Positions 1 through 7,150 of a stretch of DNA of 20,393 nucleotides are shown here, in pieces; the stretch's first letter is position 1; every line of letters starts with the position of its first letter. The translations under genes and the position numbers were made by a program. Where the stretch lies: NCBI GenBank assembly GCA_964593905.1, contig CAZQLE010000055.1, forward strand, positions 1-20,393. Direction: 5' to 3'. The notes beneath the pieces were generated by a model, which was not told the DNA's origin, made no database searches, and worked only from the letters and a program-made list of their open reading frames with translations. Source of the DNA: CAZQLE01 sp964593905. GTDB lineage: Bacteria > Chloroflexota > Anaerolineae > Anaerolineales > Anaerolineaceae.

Positions 1-23
1 ACTTTCAGTTTAGCGATCAATAA

Positions 24-63
24 AAAAACTTGCGGGTCAGTTCAAAATGACCCGCAAGTTTTT
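24..63 (-). terminator. Intrinsic terminator downstream of the FHA regulator
   Basis: A perfect 16-bp inverted repeat (arms 24-39 and 48-63) encloses an 8-nt loop. The core of the stem is CTTGCGGGTCA. Read on the minus strand, the hairpin is followed by a T-run, so it should end transcription of the gene that stops at 78. The stem also ends in T's on the plus strand, so it may act in both directions for a gene left of the window. Confidence 0.85.
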
Positions 64-77
64 GTTTCAAGTTGTTT

Positions 78-743
78 TTAAATTTCCGGGTTTTCCATGC
101 GCAATCCATGTCCCCGCACGGTAACGATATATTCGTGATCGTTATCCAGCGCAATCAGTCGGTCGCGCAGCCTTCTCACCAGCGCATCCAACGCCTGCTC
201 AGAAACCCCCACGGCCTGATCATCACCCCATACCGCCAAAACCAGATCCTGCCGAGAGACCACCTTCCCCGCCTGATCATAAAGCACCTGCAACAGGCGA
301 AATTGCGGGGCAGACAATGGCGGCAACACTTCCTGTTCACCCACCCACACCCGTCGTGAGCGGTTATCCAAAAACAGTTTTCCCATCCGCTGGCGCTGGA
401 CCACGCGCACACCATCCATTGGCATGGTTGCATCGCTACTTAAAAACACAAAGCTCTGCACCAGGGCAATTTGCAATACATCGCCATCTTGCAAAAATAC
501 AGGTTCATCGATTTTCTGGCTGTTACAAAAGGTGCCATTCTTGCTGGCCAGATCTTCCAATTGCACACCCAGTTCGGCAATGGATAACCGCGCATGATAC
601 CGAGACACCTGCCGGTCTGGAATGACAATATCACACTCGGCGTCTCGACCAATTGTCAACACACGGTCCAAAACCCATCTTTGTCCATTCAAAGGACCGG
701 TTTGTGCAATGAAAACAGGAAAATCTGAGTTCATCCGTTCCAT
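78..743 (-). CDS. FHA-domain winged-helix transcriptional regulator
   Basis: The 221-aa protein has an N-terminal forkhead-associated domain (about residues 22-100) and a C-terminal OmpR/PhoB-type winged helix (about 121-217). The FHA core is intact: GR at 32-33, S47-R48..H50 and N69-G70, the residues that hold phosphothreonine in this fold. The C-terminal part shows the Trans_reg_C pattern, ending with a VRGHGLRME wing. There is no receiver domain, so the FHA domain replaces phospho-Asp input. A strong Shine-Dalgarno GGGAGGG (749-755) sits 5 nt before the ATG at 743, which decides the start over the in-frame ATG three codons later. The gene is divergent to the Ser/Thr kinase at 1006. I infer that it binds phosphothreonine made by that kinase, or on itself, and controls transcription. 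Mycobacterial EmbR/PknH is a known analogue but has its domains in the opposite order. Domain calls are secure; the target is unknown. Confidence 0.9.
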   Translation of the reverse strand: MERMNSDFPVFIAQTGPLNGQRWVLDRVLTIGRDAECDIVIPDRQVSRYHARLSIAELGVQLEDLASKNGTFCNSQKIDEPVFLQDGDVLQIALVQSFVFLSSDATMPMDGVRVVQRQRMGKLFLDNRSRRVWVGEQEVLPPLSAPQFRLLQVLYDQAGKVVSRQDLVLAVWGDDQAVGVSEQALDALVRRLRDRLIALDNDHEYIVTVRGHGLRMENPEI

Positions 744-864
744 GGATACCCTCCCATAACGATGCCGCTGTGATTTACAAACCCATTGACGGAACCATAA
801 ACGATGATCAATCCAGCGCCCAGGTCCTTCCCCTTATAATTTAGCTGAATTTTTTGGGAAGCCA

Positions 865-894
865 TTGGAGGAAGGCTCCTACTAAGAGTATAAT
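865..894 (+). promoter_or_regulatory. Candidate sigma70-type promoter of the Ser/Thr kinase
   Basis: TTGGAG at 865-870 and a perfect TATAAT at 889-894 are separated by 18 bp. The predicted start near 901 leaves a leader of about 105 nt before the ATG at 1006. A second TATAAT at 835-840 has no recognisable -35 at a suitable distance. Confidence 0.5.
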
Positions 895-929
895 ATTAGC
901 AGAAATCGTAATAAATGGAAAGTCTTTCG

Positions 930-959
930 CGGGTACTCCAACGCCGAATGGGTTACCCG
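930..959 (+). other. Hairpin in the 5' leader of the Ser/Thr kinase gene
   Basis: The leader can fold as CGGGTA (930-935) with TACCCG (954-959), then a small CT/GT internal loop, then CCA (938-940) with TGG (949-951), closed by an 8-nt loop. It lies between the candidate promoter and the Shine-Dalgarno AAAGGAGAGG (982-991). It does not match a riboswitch class I can recall, and a chance hairpin is possible. Confidence 0.35.
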
Positions 960-1005
960 GTTCTGATAAGCAACATAGCATAAAGGAGAGGAAGGATAAT
1001 CGCCC

Positions 1006-1989
1006 ATGCCGGTTCCATTGAAAGCCGGTGAGACCTTGCGCGGACGATACCAGGTGGTGCGGATTATTGGTCAGGGCGGAATGGGTTGCATTTACCTGGC
1101 CGAAGATACCCGCCTATCGGGTAGATTGTGCGCGTTAAAAGAGGTTGAACATGATCGCTCAATGCCTCCGAATATTATTCAGGAAGCGCGCGATCAGTTT
1201 TTGCGTGAAGCAACCGTGCTGGCGCGGTTGGACCATCCCAACCTTCCCAAGGTATCCGATTTCTTTTCGATTACCACGCGCGATTATCTGGTCATGGATT
1301 TTGTGCCCGGCAAAGATTTGCGCACCCTAATGATTGAGGCCCGTCAGAAAAACACCTTCCTCGAAGAAACCGAGGTTTTAACCTGGGCCAACCAGCTTTG
1401 TGACGCCCTGATTTATCTGCATGGGCAAGAGTCTCCCATTGTGCATCGTGATATCAAACCCAGCAATCTCAAAGTGACCCCAAGCGGGCTGCTTAAGCTG
1501 GTGGATTTTGGCCTGGTAAAACTGCTGGCGCCGGGTGAAATTACGATCACCGTTTTGCAGGGACAGGGCACAGCTTTATACACGCCGCTGGAACAGTATG
1601 GCGGAGACAGCGGGCATACCGATATTCGTTCGGATATTTTTTCTTTTGGCGCTACGCTGTATCATCTGTTAACCAATGTCCCCCCCGCCGATGCCCGGGA
1701 ACGCTTTCTGGCGCCCAATGTCCTGATTCCACCGCGGCAAATTAACGCAGATATCAGCCCGAGGACCGAGCGAGCCATTTTATGGGCCATGAGCTTACAT
1801 CCTGACGAACGCCCCGAAACCGTGGCCGATTTTCGTCAGGCATTAATCGGCGACCGGCCCACTGTCCCACGCCCCAATATCCCCCCCTTCATGCTGGCCG
1901 ATATCGTCAAAACCGAACCCGAACGAACCCTGGCGATTCTCTCGGTCGGGTTAACGCTGGGTTCTTTAATTGTGACTCTGTTGAAATAA
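1006..1989 (+). CDS. Membrane-anchored Ser/Thr protein kinase (PknB-like family)
   Basis: The 327-aa protein is a complete Hanks-type kinase. It has the glycine loop GQGGMG (22-27), the ATP-binding lysine K45 in ALKEVE, an alpha-C glutamate near E68, the catalytic loop HRDIKPSN (147-154), DFG (167-169) and an activation-loop end GTALYTPLEQY (188-198). The catalytic residues are all present, so it should be active. After the kinase domain comes a short proline-containing segment, then one hydrophobic helix (about 309-325) at the very C-terminus. There is almost nothing outside the membrane, so it has no extracellular sensor such as PASTA repeats. The start is set by the Shine-Dalgarno AAAGGAGAGG at 982-991. 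The gene is divergent to the FHA regulator, its likely reader or substrate (inference). It converges with the GH3 gene. Confidence 0.95.
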   Translation: MPVPLKAGETLRGRYQVVRIIGQGGMGCIYLAEDTRLSGRLCALKEVEHDRSMPPNIIQEARDQFLREATVLARLDHPNLPKVSDFFSITTRDYLVMDFVPGKDLRTLMIEARQKNTFLEETEVLTWANQLCDALIYLHGQESPIVHRDIKPSNLKVTPSGLLKLVDFGLVKLLAPGEITITVLQGQGTALYTPLEQYGGDSGHTDIRSDIFSFGATLYHLLTNVPPADARERFLAPNVLIPPRQINADISPRTERAILWAMSLHPDERPETVADFRQALIGDRPTVPRPNIPPFMLADIVKTEPERTLAILSVGLTLGSLIVTLLK

Positions 1990-2019
1990 ATTAACCGCAA
2001 CGCTACGGCTGCATCCTTC

Positions 2020-2050
2020 AAAAAGTTGTGGCAGGCTTTGCGGCCACAAC
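2020..2050 (-). terminator. Intrinsic terminator of the AAA-GDPD-GH3 operon
   Basis: Arms 2025-2032 and 2043-2050 (GTTGTGGC/GCCACAAC) enclose a 10-nt loop. On the minus strand the hairpin is followed by five T's (2024-2020), which fits termination of the operon whose last gene stops at 2062. On the plus strand there is no T-tract, so it is less convincing as a terminator for the kinase. Confidence 0.7.
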
Positions 2051-2061
2051 CGGCGTTATTG

Positions 2062-4905
2062 CTAACCGTTTGGTTTCCGGTCAGAGGAAGAATCGTTCTG
2101 AGACGGACGACTTTGCTGCGCACGACTGTTCACCTGCAAAAATCGCCTGCGCCAGACAAACCCCACGCCCCACCCCAACAGCATACCCAGCAGCAAAATA
2201 CCAATCACACCGGTGATGCTCTTGCGCTGCAACCATTCGGGGCTCACCAGAACACCCAGTTCCATCAAGATATAAGCCAACATGCCGCCGCAAACGGTGA
2301 GCAAAGCCCAACGCACCCCCCAGCGCGGTGCAATCTGGTTCTGAGCCGCGGCATAGATGCCGACTGCACCAAACCAGACCAGAATCACCGAGAGCAGCCA
2401 GGTTCCGGTGGTACTCGCAGAAGAAGGTATGGGAACCGGCGTCGGCGAGGGAGTCGGCGAAGGGGTGGGCGTTTCGGTAACTGCCGTCACAGTGGTCAGC
2501 GCCTGGGTGGGCGCAATTGCAGTAATGGCGGCACCCTCTGTCGAAGAAATATCCAAACGCAGAATTTCTGAAATGACAGCCTGCTCGCTGACCACCCGAA
2601 TTTCCAGCAATCCAGTATTTTGAATCCGGTAGGCAGAACGAGCTACACCGGCAGAGGTGGTGGTTTCGACCTGCTGGGCAACTGCCCCATCACCACCGCT
2701 GCTGTAATAGAAGCGCACCACGGTGCCATCGGGCACCGGTTTGCGATTGTGATCATAAATGATCCCGGTGCGCAGCGGCAGCGTATCGCCTACGCGAAAC
2801 GTGGGTGGCTGTGGGGTGGGTAAATTCTCTGGCGCAACGGTCGGCATGGTCAACGCAGGCGTATCAAGGAAGAGTGAGATCACCTGACCGGGGTCCGGCT
2901 TGACAGCATTGCTAAGATCATAGCCGATTCCCGCAATTGAGACTGGCGGGGCCCCCAACGGTGTTAATTCTTGAAACAACAACCGGGCTGCCACCTCAAC
3001 AAAAGGTGTGCTCTTGCCATATAGACCATAATAGGCAGAGAGTTTTGAAATATCGGTTGCATCCAGGTAATAAGGGGCACCAAAAGCAAAGACAACCACC
3101 CGCTTGTTGGTGATTAAATCGGGCCGCTCATCCAAAAAACGTTTAAGCGCGTTCGTCTGGGGTTGATCAAGGCGAACATCCAGGCTGGAAAAAACAATCC
3201 AGTCTGCCGAACGAACATCTGCTTCAATCGGCGGCAGGTCTGGCAGCCCCGAAAGCATATTATTGAGATCGGCAAATGTATAAGAGGTCAACTGATACTG
3301 GGCCACCTGCTCACCTGCGCGCGGTCCATACAAACGCACCACCGCATTTTGAAAGGCATCGGGGGCAAAAACCACCTGCTCGGTACAGGTGGAACACTGC
3401 CGGGCGCTGAGGGTATCGGTGATGAAAACGATCCGCTCGCGGTTGGCCGGGGGCCGCGGCAGGGTCACATCCAGGTCCACCGCCGAAGGGCTTAAAAGGG
3501 TGGCCGATTCGCGTGCCACATCAAAGGTTGTCTCCTGAGATACCCCCACCACTTGCAGGGTTACCGAGTCTGGAGCCACCTGTGAAATATCAAAAGTCGG
3601 ATAAATTTTGTATTTGAGCGTCAACAAACGCTCCACCGAAGCATTCACCCGTTGGGCAAAAGCCGGGTCTTCGCGATATTTCTGGGCAAAAAATTCCAGC
3701 GTTCGCAGCAGGGTGGTATAAGAATCGGGGTCGCCTGTGGCCGTAAAATTATCAACATACAGCAAATCACTGCCGGCCAAAAATGCACTGCGGGCCACCT
3801 GGCGGGCGTCAAACGTCAGCCCGGTCGGGTCATAAAATTGGCGAATGGCATTGCTTCCCAGATCATCACTGACCACCACCCCACCCTGACTGCGCCAATC
3901 GGCCAGGGGCGGCAACTGCATCAAAACATCAAAAGCAGCCGCATCAAAACTGATCGGCCGGGTTGTGGGGCGGATATTGCCCTGCAAACCCTGATATCTG
4001 ACGTGCGAAAGGTATAAACCATCCGTCATACCTTGCGGGTCGCTCCCCCCCCGGGTCACAGAGAAAAACGGCGCCAGGTCTTTTTGCCGCAACTGGTCCA
4101 ACGGTTCCCGCACGGTGGCAATTTCTTCTTCAGCAGAGCGGTCAGCGCTGCCGCGCCCTGGAAAATGATTGGCGATGACCCCAACTTTGCCGTCAGAACC
4201 CGTGTGAATTCCGCGGATATAACTGCGGCCCATGACACCCACCCAGAACGGGTTACTCCCAAAAGAGCGCACCCCCAGATCATTCCAGTTCTGGCTTTGT
4301 TCGCTGTTGATGATATCAAGCGAGGGGCCAATCAACAGATTGACCCCAATGCTGGCAAGTTCTTCGCCCAACACGCTGCCAACCTCTTCTGCATAAACTG
4401 AATTCCAGGTTGCCCCAATAGACATCTGGCTGGGCAGCGGGGTTAAGCCGGTCAGAATCTGGTCATTGGGTGCGCCATCTCCGCTCTGACTGACCGAAAT
4501 AAACAGCGGGATATAAGGAGACGGGTTCCCAATACTGGCCACGGGGTCATTTGGCCCCACGACTGCGGCCTCCCATGCCAGAGATTGAAGCGAATTGTTC
4601 AGATTGGAGATCTCTTTAATGGTATCCACCGGGCCGGTAAAATTATCATTGCCCGCTTTCAGCATGACCCCGCCAATATAATTATTAAGGATCAGTTTGT
4701 AGATCGGCGAGCTTTTATCAATCTGCTTTCCTTTAAAAGTCACCAAAAACAACTGGCCCACCTTTTGTTCAGGCGACATTTCAGAAAGGAGCAGACGGGC
4801 TTGATCCTGCGGGTTGGTCTGTGGCAGCGGCGCCGCAGAAACGGTCAGGCCGGGCACAAAGCCCACCAAAACCACCAGCAGCAGCACCCATGACCAGAAT
4901 TTCAT
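2062..4905 (-). CDS. Secreted, membrane-anchored glycoside hydrolase family 3-like protein
   Basis: The 947-aa product starts with a signal peptide (about 1-24). Next is a GH3 N-terminal barrel of the beta-N-acetylhexosaminidase (NagZ) type, then a GH3 C-terminal-like domain, a bacterial Ig-like domain (about 703-792), a Thr/Pro/Ser linker (810-828) and three transmembrane helices (about 835-854, 866-886, 899-918) with a basic tail. The nucleophile aspartate is present in VVSDDL (D347). The KHFPGHG signature reads NHFPGRG (246-252), and the usual Asp-x-His general acid/base dyad is replaced by residues in SAE. Catalysis is therefore uncertain. I chose the ATG at 4905, which overlaps the TGA of the upstream gene by one base. 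A GTG at 4908 would add one residue. It likely acts outside the cell on an amino-sugar glycan. Confidence 0.88.
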   Translation of the reverse strand: MKFWSWVLLLVVLVGFVPGLTVSAAPLPQTNPQDQARLLLSEMSPEQKVGQLFLVTFKGKQIDKSSPIYKLILNNYIGGVMLKAGNDNFTGPVDTIKEISNLNNSLQSLAWEAAVVGPNDPVASIGNPSPYIPLFISVSQSGDGAPNDQILTGLTPLPSQMSIGATWNSVYAEEVGSVLGEELASIGVNLLIGPSLDIINSEQSQNWNDLGVRSFGSNPFWVGVMGRSYIRGIHTGSDGKVGVIANHFPGRGSADRSAEEEIATVREPLDQLRQKDLAPFFSVTRGGSDPQGMTDGLYLSHVRYQGLQGNIRPTTRPISFDAAAFDVLMQLPPLADWRSQGGVVVSDDLGSNAIRQFYDPTGLTFDARQVARSAFLAGSDLLYVDNFTATGDPDSYTTLLRTLEFFAQKYREDPAFAQRVNASVERLLTLKYKIYPTFDISQVAPDSVTLQVVGVSQETTFDVARESATLLSPSAVDLDVTLPRPPANRERIVFITDTLSARQCSTCTEQVVFAPDAFQNAVVRLYGPRAGEQVAQYQLTSYTFADLNNMLSGLPDLPPIEADVRSADWIVFSSLDVRLDQPQTNALKRFLDERPDLITNKRVVVFAFGAPYYLDATDISKLSAYYGLYGKSTPFVEVAARLLFQELTPLGAPPVSIAGIGYDLSNAVKPDPGQVISLFLDTPALTMPTVAPENLPTPQPPTFRVGDTLPLRTGIIYDHNRKPVPDGTVVRFYYSSGGDGAVAQQVETTTSAGVARSAYRIQNTGLLEIRVVSEQAVISEILRLDISSTEGAAITAIAPTQALTTVTAVTETPTPSPTPSPTPVPIPSSASTTGTWLLSVILVWFGAVGIYAAAQNQIAPRWGVRWALLTVCGGMLAYILMELGVLVSPEWLQRKSITGVIGILLLGMLLGWGVGFVWRRRFLQVNSRAQQSRPSQNDSSSDRKPNG

Positions 4906-5234
4906 CACAGCCGCCCCTCGCGCACCGCCAGCGCACGGGCAGGGTCATCTGTAATGACTGCATCAATCCCCAGCAGTTTGAGAGATTGCAAATCGGCCGT
5001 TGCGTTAACTGTCCACGCCAGAACTTTGCGCTGGCGGGCATGTTCTCTGCGCACCAAATCGGCAGAAACATCCTGATACCAGAGATTCAACGCTTCAGGG
5101 GCGGCCCAGCGGCCCACCCAGCCGCGCGCGGCCAACCCCTTCCAGCCCGGCAGTGAAAGCATTCCACAGCCAGCACCGGGCAGGTATTTGCGAATTAAAT
5201 GCAAATTGCGGGGGTCAAATGAAGAAAAGAAGAC
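4905..5234 (-). CDS. Glycerophosphodiester phosphodiesterase, C-terminal part (after assembly gap)
   Basis: This 109-codon stretch is open from the gap edge at 5234 to TGA at 4907-4905. It begins VFFSSFDPRNL, the beta-strand typical of the second half of the GDPD barrel. It continues to the closing motif WTVN...GIDAVITDDP, which lines the barrel end in UgpQ-type enzymes. A TTG at 5204 is only an apparent start; the fragment continues the gene begun at 5626. The stop overlaps the ATG of the GH3 gene by one base (TGATG), so translation is probably coupled. Confidence 0.88.
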   Translation of the reverse strand, partial: VFFSSFDPRNLHLIRKYLPGAGCGMLSLPGWKGLAARGWVGRWAAPEALNLWYQDVSADLVRREHARQRKVLAWTVNATADLQSLKLLGIDAVITDDPARALAVREGRL

Positions 5235-5244
5235 NNNNNNNNNN
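5235..5244. other. Assembly gap (ten N) inside the GDPD gene
   Basis: The run of ten N interrupts the GDPD gene. The flanking coding frames differ, so the N count is a placeholder and not the true length. Comparing the flanks with the usual GDPD layout (GDGL... then FSSF...), I estimate that about 15-25 codons are missing. Confidence 0.95.
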
Positions 5245-5626
5245 GCAAACCATCTCCAAAAGAGACGTAATTGGTCAATTCAATGTTGATGATTAATTTT
5301 TTGCCCACTTCTTCAAAAACTTCTTCAAGTAGCGGAATTTTCTCACCCTGAAAAGCCGGATTAAATTTCGCCCCTGCATCCAGCCTGCGCAAATCGGACC
5401 AGTGCAATTTATGGACATACCCCTCGCCGTCAGTCGTCCGCGCCACCGTCGGGTCGTGCATCACCACCACGGTTCCATCCAGGCTGCGCTTCACATCCAG
5501 CTCAACGCCATGCGCCCCGGCATCCACAGCAGCTCGAAACGCTGCCAGAGTATTCTCCGGGGTAAACGCAGAAGCGCCGCGGTGTGCAATCACGGCGTAC
5601 GAAGGTAAGCTGTTTATGCTGCTCAT
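5245..5626 (-). CDS. Glycerophosphodiester phosphodiesterase, N-terminal part (before assembly gap)
   Basis: The first 127 residues of a GDPD-family enzyme, which hydrolyses glycerophosphodiesters to an alcohol and glycerol-3-phosphate. Visible catalytic and metal-binding elements are AHRGA (14-18), PENT, VELDV with the paired acidic residues, and MHDP with the general histidine, followed by NIELTNY. No signal peptide is seen, so it is probably cytoplasmic. The ATG at 5626-5624 overlaps the TGA of the AAA+ gene by four bases (ATGA), a sign of translational coupling. With the C-terminal part the enzyme would be about 255 aa, normal for UgpQ-like proteins. The break comes from the assembly, not from mutation. 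Confidence 0.9.
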
Positions 5627-6954
5627 AAGTCTACGAAATAAGACTCCGCTGCGCTGTCGAGAAGTTCCCGAGACATGGTAGGCTCCACATTCAAATAACG
5701 GGCAACATCAATGATCTGATCACATAAATCTCGTGGATGTGAAGCGCGCATTTTTCGGTCCCGTTTAATGTACCATTCTTGCAACAAATATGCCAGACCC
5801 TGATCGTTATAAGGGATCTTCCGCGCCTGAGAAACGCGCTTGAATATCTCACGATACTCTTCAAAGCTCGGGTCGCCAATTTCGACCTTGTGGCGCAGAC
5901 GGCGTAAAAAGGCTTCGTCCACCAGGTCTCCCGGCGGAAGATTGGTTGAGAACATAACCAGAACATCAAACGGGATTTCGATTTTCCGCCCGGTGTGCAG
6001 CGTTAAATAATCCAGCCGGTTTTCAAGCGGGACAATCCAACGGTTTAATAAATCTTGCGGGCGAACAAGCTGGCGGCCAAAGTCATCAATCAGCAGCACC
6101 CCGCCGTTGGCTTTTACCTGAAAAGGTGCTTCATAGTATTTGTGAACATCATCATAAACCAGGTCCAGCCCGGCCAGTGTCAACTCGCCCCCCACCACCA
6201 CAAACGGCCGCGTAATCTTCACCCAGCGCGGGTCGCGCAGCAGCCCGGCGCTTAAAGACGCAGTGCGCTTTTTGCCCCCGGCATCCGGGTCATCAGATAA
6301 CTGATGGTTGTTTTCATCATACATCTTGATGATCTGACCATCCACATAGATGGAGTAGGGGACATAAATATCCTGTGACCCCGACAACCGCCCAATGGCC
6401 CGTGCCACACTGGTTTTCCCATTCCCCGGCGGGCCATAGAGGAAAAGCGACGTGCCCGAATTGACCGCAGGGCCCAGGCGGTGAAAAGTCTTTTCGTTTA
6501 GAATCAAATCGCTCAGCGCCTGGCGCATCACCCGGCTGGTTACATGCACCCGGCCCCGACTCTGTAGTTTAACAGACTGAATATAATGCTCCAGAGTCAC
6601 CGGGGCTGGCCCCGAATATTGGCTGCGCGCCAGCGCTTCATGCGCCCGGGCAATTCCTGCGCCAGTGATTGAATATTGATAGGCTCCTTCGCCCATGGCT
6701 GTTTGAGAAAACCGGGTCTCGACCAGTTTTTCTTTCTTTAAAGCCTCCAGCACCTGGTCGACAACCCCCGAGAACGGGAGCGCCATCGCTTCTGCCAGTT
6801 CAAAACCGGCCATATAGCCCTGAAAATACAACACCTTCAGGGCATGGTCCATCAACCACAAAAGCGGCAAGCCTGTATCCTGAACACGCGTGATCGGAAC
6901 AGGAACAAATGATTTTGCAGCAGGGGCCTGTTTTTCAGCAGGGTTTCCGCTCAT
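5623..6954 (-). CDS. AAA+ ATPase with N-terminal winged-helix-like domain
   Basis: The 443-aa protein has an N-terminal helical region resembling a winged helix (about 30-110), a linker, then an AAA+ module. It carries Walker A GPPGNGKT (174-181), Walker B VLLIDD (286-291), sensor-1 FSTN (335-338), an arginine-finger-like FLRRLR (349-354) and a C-terminal lid helix region. It lacks a transmembrane segment. The ATPase core is complete, so hydrolysis is expected, but I do not recognise its substrate; a remodelling role is all the fold supports. The start is set by AAGGAG at 6961-6966, 6 nt before the ATG. It is the first gene of the operon with GDPD and the GH3 protein, overlapping the former by four bases, which hints at an envelope-linked task (inference). 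Confidence 0.88.
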   Translation of the reverse strand: MSGNPAEKQAPAAKSFVPVPITRVQDTGLPLLWLMDHALKVLYFQGYMAGFELAEAMALPFSGVVDQVLEALKKEKLVETRFSQTAMGEGAYQYSITGAGIARAHEALARSQYSGPAPVTLEHYIQSVKLQSRGRVHVTSRVMRQALSDLILNEKTFHRLGPAVNSGTSLFLYGPPGNGKTSVARAIGRLSGSQDIYVPYSIYVDGQIIKMYDENNHQLSDDPDAGGKKRTASLSAGLLRDPRWVKITRPFVVVGGELTLAGLDLVYDDVHKYYEAPFQVKANGGVLLIDDFGRQLVRPQDLLNRWIVPLENRLDYLTLHTGRKIEIPFDVLVMFSTNLPPGDLVDEAFLRRLRHKVEIGDPSFEEYREIFKRVSQARKIPYNDQGLAYLLQEWYIKRDRKMRASHPRDLCDQIIDVARYLNVEPTMSRELLDSAAESYFVDL

Positions 6955-6999
6955 GCGAAACTCCTTATCATCATCTTACGGAAAGGGTAAGCTAAAAAG

Positions 7000-7028
7000 A
7001 TTATAGCATGTCCAATTAACAGAAGAAA
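7000..7028 (-). promoter_or_regulatory. Extended -10 promoter of the AAA-GDPD-GH3 operon
   Basis: On the minus strand a perfect TATAAT (7005-7000) is preceded by TGC, giving an extended -10 (TGnTATAAT). The -35 region is weak (TTCTTC or TTTCTT around 7022-7028). Transcription would start near 6993, leaving a leader of about 40 nt with AAGGAG at 6966-6961. Confidence 0.6.
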
Positions 7029-7114
7029 ACAACCAAACAATATTGATAGCCACGCGAACGATGGAAAGAAGCCTGCTTTTTGCCGGAGAAACAGGGTATC
7101 ACCCGGCCCAGCCC

Positions 7115-7143
7115 TTGCCCAGTCGTTAATGGTCATTTATAAT
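7115..7143 (+). promoter_or_regulatory. Promoter for a leaderless GT2 transcript
   Basis: TTGCCC (7115-7120) and a perfect TATAAT (7138-7143) are spaced by exactly 17 bp. Only seven bases separate the -10 element from the ATG at 7151. Transcription would therefore begin at or next to the start codon. No Shine-Dalgarno is present. Confidence 0.65.
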
Positions 7144-7150
7144 TTGGCCC

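Noticed and set aside
895..1000. Riboswitch upstream of the kinase gene
   Set aside because: Fragments such as GCCGAA and GGGTTACC recall known classes, but no complete consensus for any riboswitch I know is present. Kept only as a hairpin.
2419..2478. Apparent short tandem repeats (GTCGGCGAGGGA-like)
   Set aside because: They encode the Thr/Pro/Ser linker of the GH3 protein. The repetition comes from the amino-acid pattern.
2062..2571. Plus-strand ORFs with Arg/Gly-rich or Pro-rich translation opposite the GH3 gene
   Set aside because: They are shadows of the GH3 linker and membrane segments on the other strand, with no family match and no ribosome site.
6951..7136. 61-aa minus-strand ORF with one hydrophobic helix, overlapping the ATPase start by ATGA
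   Set aside because: The strong extended -10 promoter at 7000-7005 lies inside it and would start transcription downstream of its ATG. It has no ribosome site and no recognisable family.
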